Assembly (NCBI GenBank): GCA_964345135.1
Contig: CAYFQI010000182.1
Location: forward strand, 1 to 6,159
Length of the DNA: 6,159 nucleotides
Reading direction: 5' to 3'
From: CAYMKE01 sp964345135
GTDB taxonomy: Bacteria; Bacteroidota; Bacteroidia; Bacteroidales; JBBRXJ01
How positions within the stretch are numbered: the stretch's first letter is position 1; each line of letters starts with the position of its first letter. Below are positions 1 to 5,000 of the stretch, one piece after another. Under the pieces are notes generated by a model. The model ran no database searches. It was not told the DNA's origin and saw only the letters and a list, made by a program, of their open reading frames with translations. The translations under genes were made by a program, and so were the position numbers.

Positions 1-1464
1 AGGTTAAACCATTTAATTAACCAGGTGCTTGAATTAAGAAAGATTGATACGGGAAAAATACAGCCAACTTATGAATATAAAGACATTATACCATGTGTAA
101 AAAAAATATATTCATCATTTGAGCATTTGGCCGGTCAGTCTAATATAAAGTATTCATTAAATACTCAATATGATGCATACCAGTGTTTTTTTGATAAAGA
201 TAAAATGGAAACAATACTGTTAAACCTTATTTCAAATGCATTTAAGCATACACCTGAACATGGTGAAATAGAGGTAAAAATCAAAATTACAACAGAAATT
301 CCGGAACATTTTACAATGAATAATCATGATGGGAGTCAAAATAAATTGATTATTGAGGTGGTCAATTCAGGAAAACAAATTTCGGAGAATGAAGTTGATA
401 AGATTTTTGAACGATTTTATCGATCGAAAGAAGATGTATCAAATAAAAGCGGTGGAACCGGCATTGGACTTTCGTTGGTCAGGGAATTTGTGAAATTATT
501 GAATGGTATTGTTTCTGTTAAAAGCACTGAAAAAGGAATCACAACCTTTATGGTTTGTTTACCCCTTCCTGTGGATAATAATCAACCAGCTCAATTGGAG
601 GAAAATAACAAAGAAAAAAATAAAATTATTCCAATTGAAGAGCGTGAAAATTTGAGTGATGATTTAAATAAAAATTTGGATTTTTTTGGCAATATAAAAG
701 AATTGCAAAAAGACAATCTCATAATGTTAATTGTAGAAGATAACCATGAAGTAAGGAAATTCATTACTTCTATATTTAAAAATGTTTTTAAAATCATTGA
801 AGCTCAGGATGGAGAAGAAGGATATAAAAAAACATTCAAACATATACCGGATATTATTATTTCTGATATTATGATGCCTAAATCCAATGGATTCGAGTTT
901 TGTAAAAAAATAAAACATGACGAAAGATTCAGCTATATTCCTTTTGTCATGTTAACAGCCAGAACAGCCGAAGAGTATGAGCTAGAAGGATACTATTTAG
1001 GCGCTGATGAATATATTACAAAGCCTTTTAATAGTTCAATTTTGAAGGCACGTATTTATAATATATTAGCAAATCGTTTTGTCCAGCAGGAATATTATAG
1101 AAAACGTTATCTACTGAATGAAAATACAAAAAATGATAAAGAGGAATTAGCACAAGACCGGTTTTTGAACAGATTTAAAACGATTGTGATGGAGAATATA
1201 CATAGTGAAGATTTTACAGTTGAACAATTAGCACGTAAAATGGACATTTCCAGATGTCATTTAAACAGGAAAATGAAATCTCTTACAGGGATATCTCCCA
1301 ATGAATTTATAAAAATTAGCAGGTTGAATAAAGCCAAGTGGCTGTTAAAGAACGAATCCGGTTTGTCTGTAGCTGATGTTGCCTATAAAGTAGGGTATAA
1401 AGAAATTACATATTTTTCTACATCGTTTAAAAAACACTTTGGAGTATCTCCCTCTGATATATAA
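1..1464 (+). CDS. Hybrid two-component system regulator (histidine kinase / receiver / AraC-type DNA-binding), 5'-truncated by window edge
   Basis: The frame is open from base 1 and ends at TAA 1462-1464, giving 487 codons; codon 1 is base 1. Codons 1-19 resemble the end of the HisKA dimerisation helix (LINQVLELRKIDTGK), so the phospho-accepting His and any sensor domain lie upstream. The ATPase domain follows: N-box around codons 75-83 (NLISNAFKH), a divergent G1 box at 119-126 (VVNSGKQI), the FERFYRS segment, and G2 box GGTGIGL at 151-157. After a charged, low-complexity linker (about 190-238) comes a receiver domain: acidic pair E246/D247, phospho-acceptor D289 (SDIMMP), T319 and K341 (ITKPF). 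Codons 386-487 are an AraC-family domain with two helix-turn-helix units (about 405-430 and 455-484). This order is the Bacteroidota HTCS type, an inner-membrane sensor fused to its transcription factor. Such proteins usually control nearby genes, often for glycan use; the target here is unproven. The GTG at 25 is internal, not the start. Confidence 0.95.
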   Translation, partial: RLNHLINQVLELRKIDTGKIQPTYEYKDIIPCVKKIYSSFEHLAGQSNIKYSLNTQYDAYQCFFDKDKMETILLNLISNAFKHTPEHGEIEVKIKITTEIPEHFTMNNHDGSQNKLIIEVVNSGKQISENEVDKIFERFYRSKEDVSNKSGGTGIGLSLVREFVKLLNGIVSVKSTEKGITTFMVCLPLPVDNNQPAQLEENNKEKNKIIPIEERENLSDDLNKNLDFFGNIKELQKDNLIMLIVEDNHEVRKFITSIFKNVFKIIEAQDGEEGYKKTFKHIPDIIISDIMMPKSNGFEFCKKIKHDERFSYIPFVMLTARTAEEYELEGYYLGADEYITKPFNSSILKARIYNILANRFVQQEYYRKRYLLNENTKNDKEELAQDRFLNRFKTIVMENIHSEDFTVEQLARKMDISRCHLNRKMKSLTGISPNEFIKISRLNKAKWLLKNESGLSVADVAYKVGYKEITYFSTSFKKHFGVSPSDI

Positions 1465-1517
1465 TCCCTTTATTATTAATTTATAACACGTTTTTATAGA
1501 TAAGCACTAAGTAGTGC

Positions 1518-1632
1518 CTGTTCATAAAGTCCCATTTGCTGCGTTACACCTTTCCCGAAAATTGCTCATTTACTCAGGTAAACTTCACATGTTCAGTGAA
1601 GGCCAAGCCTTGTAACTAGAATTTATGAACAG
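1518..1632. repeat. 115-bp palindromic MITE-like element with perfect 11-bp terminal inverted repeats
   Basis: The left end CTGTTCATAAA (1518-1528) is the exact reverse complement of the right end TTTATGAACAG (1622-1632). The dyad continues inwards: GTTAC (1533-1537) against GTAAC (1612-1616), CCTT (1539-1542) against AAGG, and a central stem TTTAC (1569-1573) / GTAAA (1578-1582). The centre of that stem (1575.5) nearly coincides with the centre of the whole element (1575), so the unit could fold into one long imperfect hairpin. It has no coding capacity. The form suggests a non-autonomous mobile repeat or a repeated palindromic element. It lies 54 bp after the regulator stop, so a transcript could form the hairpin and it might act in 3'-end formation. 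No clear target-site duplication is visible in the flanks. Confidence 0.7.
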
Positions 1633-1718
1633 ATTGTGCATCTTGAATTTTTTTCCCACTTCATAGTCCCTCTGCGGTTTAAAATTTAGCCCTATGTAGA
1701 ATAACAAGGTAAAAAGGG

Positions 1719-1973
1719 ATTTAACCCAACTGCATTAATTGAATATCAAAAAAAAGTATAAGAATAAGAATCAAAATATCATTTAATGGGTTAAATTATT
1801 TTGAAAAACATCAATTATTAATTCAAGCCATGGAACATATGTGCAAATTGTGCAACATATGTGCAAATCTAATGGCACAAATAGCTTTAAAAATAGCACA
1901 GATATAACATGTGTGCCAAAAATTAAAAATGGGTTTTGTAGTTGTTAAATGTTTAATGGCTTTTGGGTTAAAT
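1719..1973. repeat. Three copies of the 10-bp word TGGGTTAAAT (one inverted)
   Basis: ATTTAACCCA at 1719-1728 is the inverse of TGGGTTAAAT, which occurs at 1787-1796 and 1964-1973. The last two extend to an 11-bp match (TGGGTTAAATT), and each is preceded by TTTAATGG within about a dozen bases. The first two copies form an inverted pair. All lie between the palindromic element and the surface-protein start, with the last copy 54 bp before the ATG. They may be protein-binding sites; AT-rich sequence makes chance recurrence of such words somewhat more likely, so the call is tentative. Confidence 0.4.
1834..1920. promoter_or_regulatory. Putative operator: 15-bp direct repeats upstream of the surface-protein gene
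   Basis: AACATATGTGCAAAT occurs exactly at 1834-1848 and again at 1854-1868, a period of 20 bp. A third copy, AACATGTGTGCCAAA at 1906-1920, matches 12 of 15 positions and lies 52 bp after the second. Both spacings are close to whole turns of the helix (about 2 and 5). The core TGTGCAA appears an extra time at 1849-1855, and an inverted TGGCACA sits at 1873-1879. The block ends 107 bp before the ATG at 2028. Phased direct repeats of this kind suit AraC-type proteins, such as the regulator encoded upstream, but that link is an inference. Confidence 0.5.
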
Positions 1974-2027
1974 TTAATATTTGAAAGATTAACAAAATTG
2001 ATTTTTTTAAATTAAATGTATTAAGCC

Positions 2028-2093
2028 ATGAAAATAAATAATTTTATATGTATATTAATTGCATTGTCTTTTATTGTAAAAAGTGCAATCTCT
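2028..2093 (+). other. Signal peptide (residues 1-22)
   Basis: The protein starts MKINNF, followed by a hydrophobic core (ICILIALSFIV) and a small-residue cleavage site, A20-I-S22, before Q23. Ala at -3 and Ser at -1 fit signal peptidase I. No lipobox Cys follows, so this is a soluble or sorted exported protein rather than a lipoprotein. The C8 inside the core is not in lipobox context. Confidence 0.85.
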
Positions 2094-5000
2094 CAATCCG
2101 ATACTGAATTTTGGTTTGCCGCTCCTGATGTCACTGAAGGTCATGCGGAATGGCCTATTGGTATTGTCATCACTACACTCGACAATGCCAGCACCATAAC
2201 CATTAGTATGCCTGCGAACGCATCATTCTCACCCCTGGTTTTTAATATACCGGCAAACACGGTTAAAACAATTGATCTAACCTCATATATAGACGATATT
2301 GAAAATTCCATAGCTGGAATTGTACAAAACAAAGGTTTGCTCATTGAGGCATCAACCCCTGTAAGTACTTATTATGATATTAGGGGAGTACAGAATCCTC
2401 ATCTGTCTTCTGGATTTTTGGCGAATGCTGATATCCTTGCATTAAAAGGAGATATTGGTCTGGGACAGGATTTTTATATCTCTCAACAGAGTGATTGGGC
2501 TTATACCAATACATGGAATTACGAGCCTGTTCCTGTACAATCATTTGAAATAGTTGCTACCGAAGACAATACCACTGTTTGGATAACTCCCAATGAAGAC
2601 CTTGAAGGAGGATATTCTGCCGGAAGCCCTTTTAGTATTACATTAAACAAAGGACAAACTTTCTCAGCTCAGATTGATACCATATTAAATCCAACAGGCA
2701 CTGGACAGTATTTAACACTCTTTGGGTCCAGGGTCACCTCTGATAAAGATATTGCTGTAACCATATCCAATGACAGCCAGGGTGCAGTTATAAACAGTTC
2801 AAATACTGCGGACTTATTGGCAGACCAGACTATCCCGGTAGATCGTACCGGAAAAGAGTATATTGCCATGCAGGGCAGTTCTGATGAACTGTATGAATGT
2901 GTATTTGTAATGGCTGTGACAGATGGTACATATGTTGATTTTAATAATGGCACCGCAACTGCTACACTAAATACCGGTGAAACCGAAAAATTTTGTTTTA
3001 GCAGCACAACGGAAAATTATATCTATGTAAATGCAGACACCAATGTATATGTGTACCAGGTAAGTGGTGTATTAGAACTAGGGGCGGCTGTTTTGCCCCC
3101 GATAGATGAATGCTCCGGTTCTAACGAGGTAGGTTTTACCCGTTCTTATTTACAACACGATGGCTCTGCTACAGAGGAATTGAGAATTAATATCCTGTTG
3201 CAGGATCCTGTCAATGTATCTGAAGTGCCCGAAGACGATTTCAAAGTATATATCAACGGAACCGAAGAAGCCGGTATGATACAGGCTTCTGACTTTTCTT
3301 CTGTTCCCGTATCATCCGGCAACTGGCTTCAGGGCAGCATATTATTGGATATGACAAAAATTGCTGTAGATGATGCCGTAAGGGTTGTAAATGATTCAGC
3401 CATTTTTCATCTCGGGATGCTTCATGGATTGAATCAATCTTCCCGTTTTGGCTACCTTGCGGGATTCAACAATTTTGACGTAGATGTCATGGTCGAAGGA
3501 ATTCCGGGGGATACAGCATATATATGTACCGGACAGGAATATCAACTTGTTGCAATTGGCGGTGTTTTTTATGAATGGACAGGGACACCCACGGCCATTG
3601 GGTTTTTATCAGGCGGCACAAATATTTCAAATCCCAAAATTACTGTTCCTGTTGGCCAGGATGGGGAGTATAGATACATTGTAAATATTTATAACCCATG
3701 CCAGGCGGCACCCAAAAAGGATACCCTCGTGATTTTTGCAGACCCCAAACTCCCTGAACCTGGAGGGGATAATGATACGATATGCCTCGGCGAACCTGTA
3801 CCCGACGTACAGGTAACAGGAACAGGCTCTTATTTTTACTGGTATTCCGATTCTTTACTGCAACTCGAAGTGCAAAGCGGAACATCAGATAATTATTCAA
3901 CAGGCGAAACAACACCGGGCACTTATACGTTTTATGTAACACAAAGCAATAGTTCCGGTACATGCGAAAGTGAACCCCATGAAATATCCCTCGTTATCCG
4001 CGGCGATTCGCTTGCTACATTAGAAGTTGATGATACTGCTTCTGGTTGCCCTTATGTGGATTTAACGGACAAATCTCTTGTCAGCAACAGTACAGGGGTG
4101 TTTTTGTTTGATAAAACAGACACCATACACCCTATCGAAGACTCATGGGTTAATAGTCACAGTAGTTATACGGCGACCAACTATGGTGGGGATACAGATT
4201 TTAAAGTCGAGAATGGTAGTGATGAGAAGCAATCTTATTTAAAATTTGATTTAAGCCATTTGTCTCCTGTTGCCACAATTACTTCTGTGAAATTAAGGAT
4301 GTATCAGGATTCGTGGAATAATAATTTATATCATGTTTTAAGATTGGTTAATGATAATTCATGGAGTGAAAGTTCTATTACCTGGTTTAACAGGCCAACG
4401 GATTTTGGCAACATCATGGCAACGCATACTTCTGAATCTAAAAAATGGAACGAGTTTGAATTTAATACAGACGGTGTTTCTATTGTGGAAGATGCCCTTG
4501 GGGGATATCTGTCCATCAATATATATGCCAATGCAAGCACTTCATTGGCTGCTTTCCTGTCGTCAGAAAATGCTGGTTTTGAACCCCAGTTAATAATAGA
4601 TGGGTATGATGAATTTACCTATTGGGAAAATTCGGCGGCAACCACTCCGGTAACAAGACCCGACAGTATAACTACATCTGGAACGTATTATATCAAATTA
4701 GGCGAAGGGGATTGTTCGGATATTGCATCCATTGTGGCGGTCATTACTACCCCTGATTTAACAGTGGGCAGCAACAGCCCTGTTTGTAATGGCGATACCA
4801 TTAAATTGACAGAAACCGGTGGCGATGCCGTTTCATGGCAATGGAGTGGGCCCAATGGGTTTACTTCTACAGAAGAAAATCCTGTTATTGTTGATGCCGC
4901 AATCGCTGATTCCGGGACTTATCATGTCACCATTGCAAATTCTGGTGGTTGTGAAGTATCCGGGAGTATTGATGTTATAGTTAATGCGCCTGTTGCAAAT

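Larger units (their letters stand above)
1465..2027. other. Non-coding intergenic region, 563 bp, AT-rich
   Basis: This gap separates the regulator stop codon from the surface-protein start, and no convincing ORF or tRNA is seen in it. Its first third contains a 115-bp palindromic element. Its right half contains repeated short words that look regulatory. Imperfect matches to the Bacteroidota -7 consensus TAnnTTTG occur at 1882-1889 (TAGCTTTA), 1969-1976 (TAAATTTA) and 1976-1983 (AATATTTG). None has a correctly spaced TTG -33 element, so no promoter is assigned. No GC-rich stem followed by a T-run is seen directly after the regulator gene. Confidence 0.8.

Noticed and set aside
25..27. GTG at base 25 as the start of the regulator gene
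   Set aside because: The frame is open upstream to base 1, the residues before it continue the HisKA helix, and the kinase would lack its histidine domain if it started here.
1465..1520. Intrinsic terminator directly after the regulator gene
   Set aside because: There is AT-rich sequence and a short T-run near 1491-1496 but no preceding GC-rich stem. The nearby palindromic element is a better candidate for 3'-end structure, and it lacks a clear T-tract.
1834..1868. Repeats at 1834-1868 as a CRISPR array
   Set aside because: The repeats are 15 bp with only 5 bp between them, too short for repeat-spacer units, and no cas gene is present.
2141..3007. Minus-strand open frames inside the surface-protein gene (for example 2141-2344 and 2669-3007)
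   Set aside because: They lie wholly within a much longer plus-strand frame with clear domain content, and their translations resemble no family I know.
3484..4593. Other short open frames on both strands (3484-3684 +, 3640-3963 -, 4331-4540 -, 4351-4593 +)
   Set aside because: All overlap the same large coding frame and show no motifs. The continuous frame explains the sequence fully.
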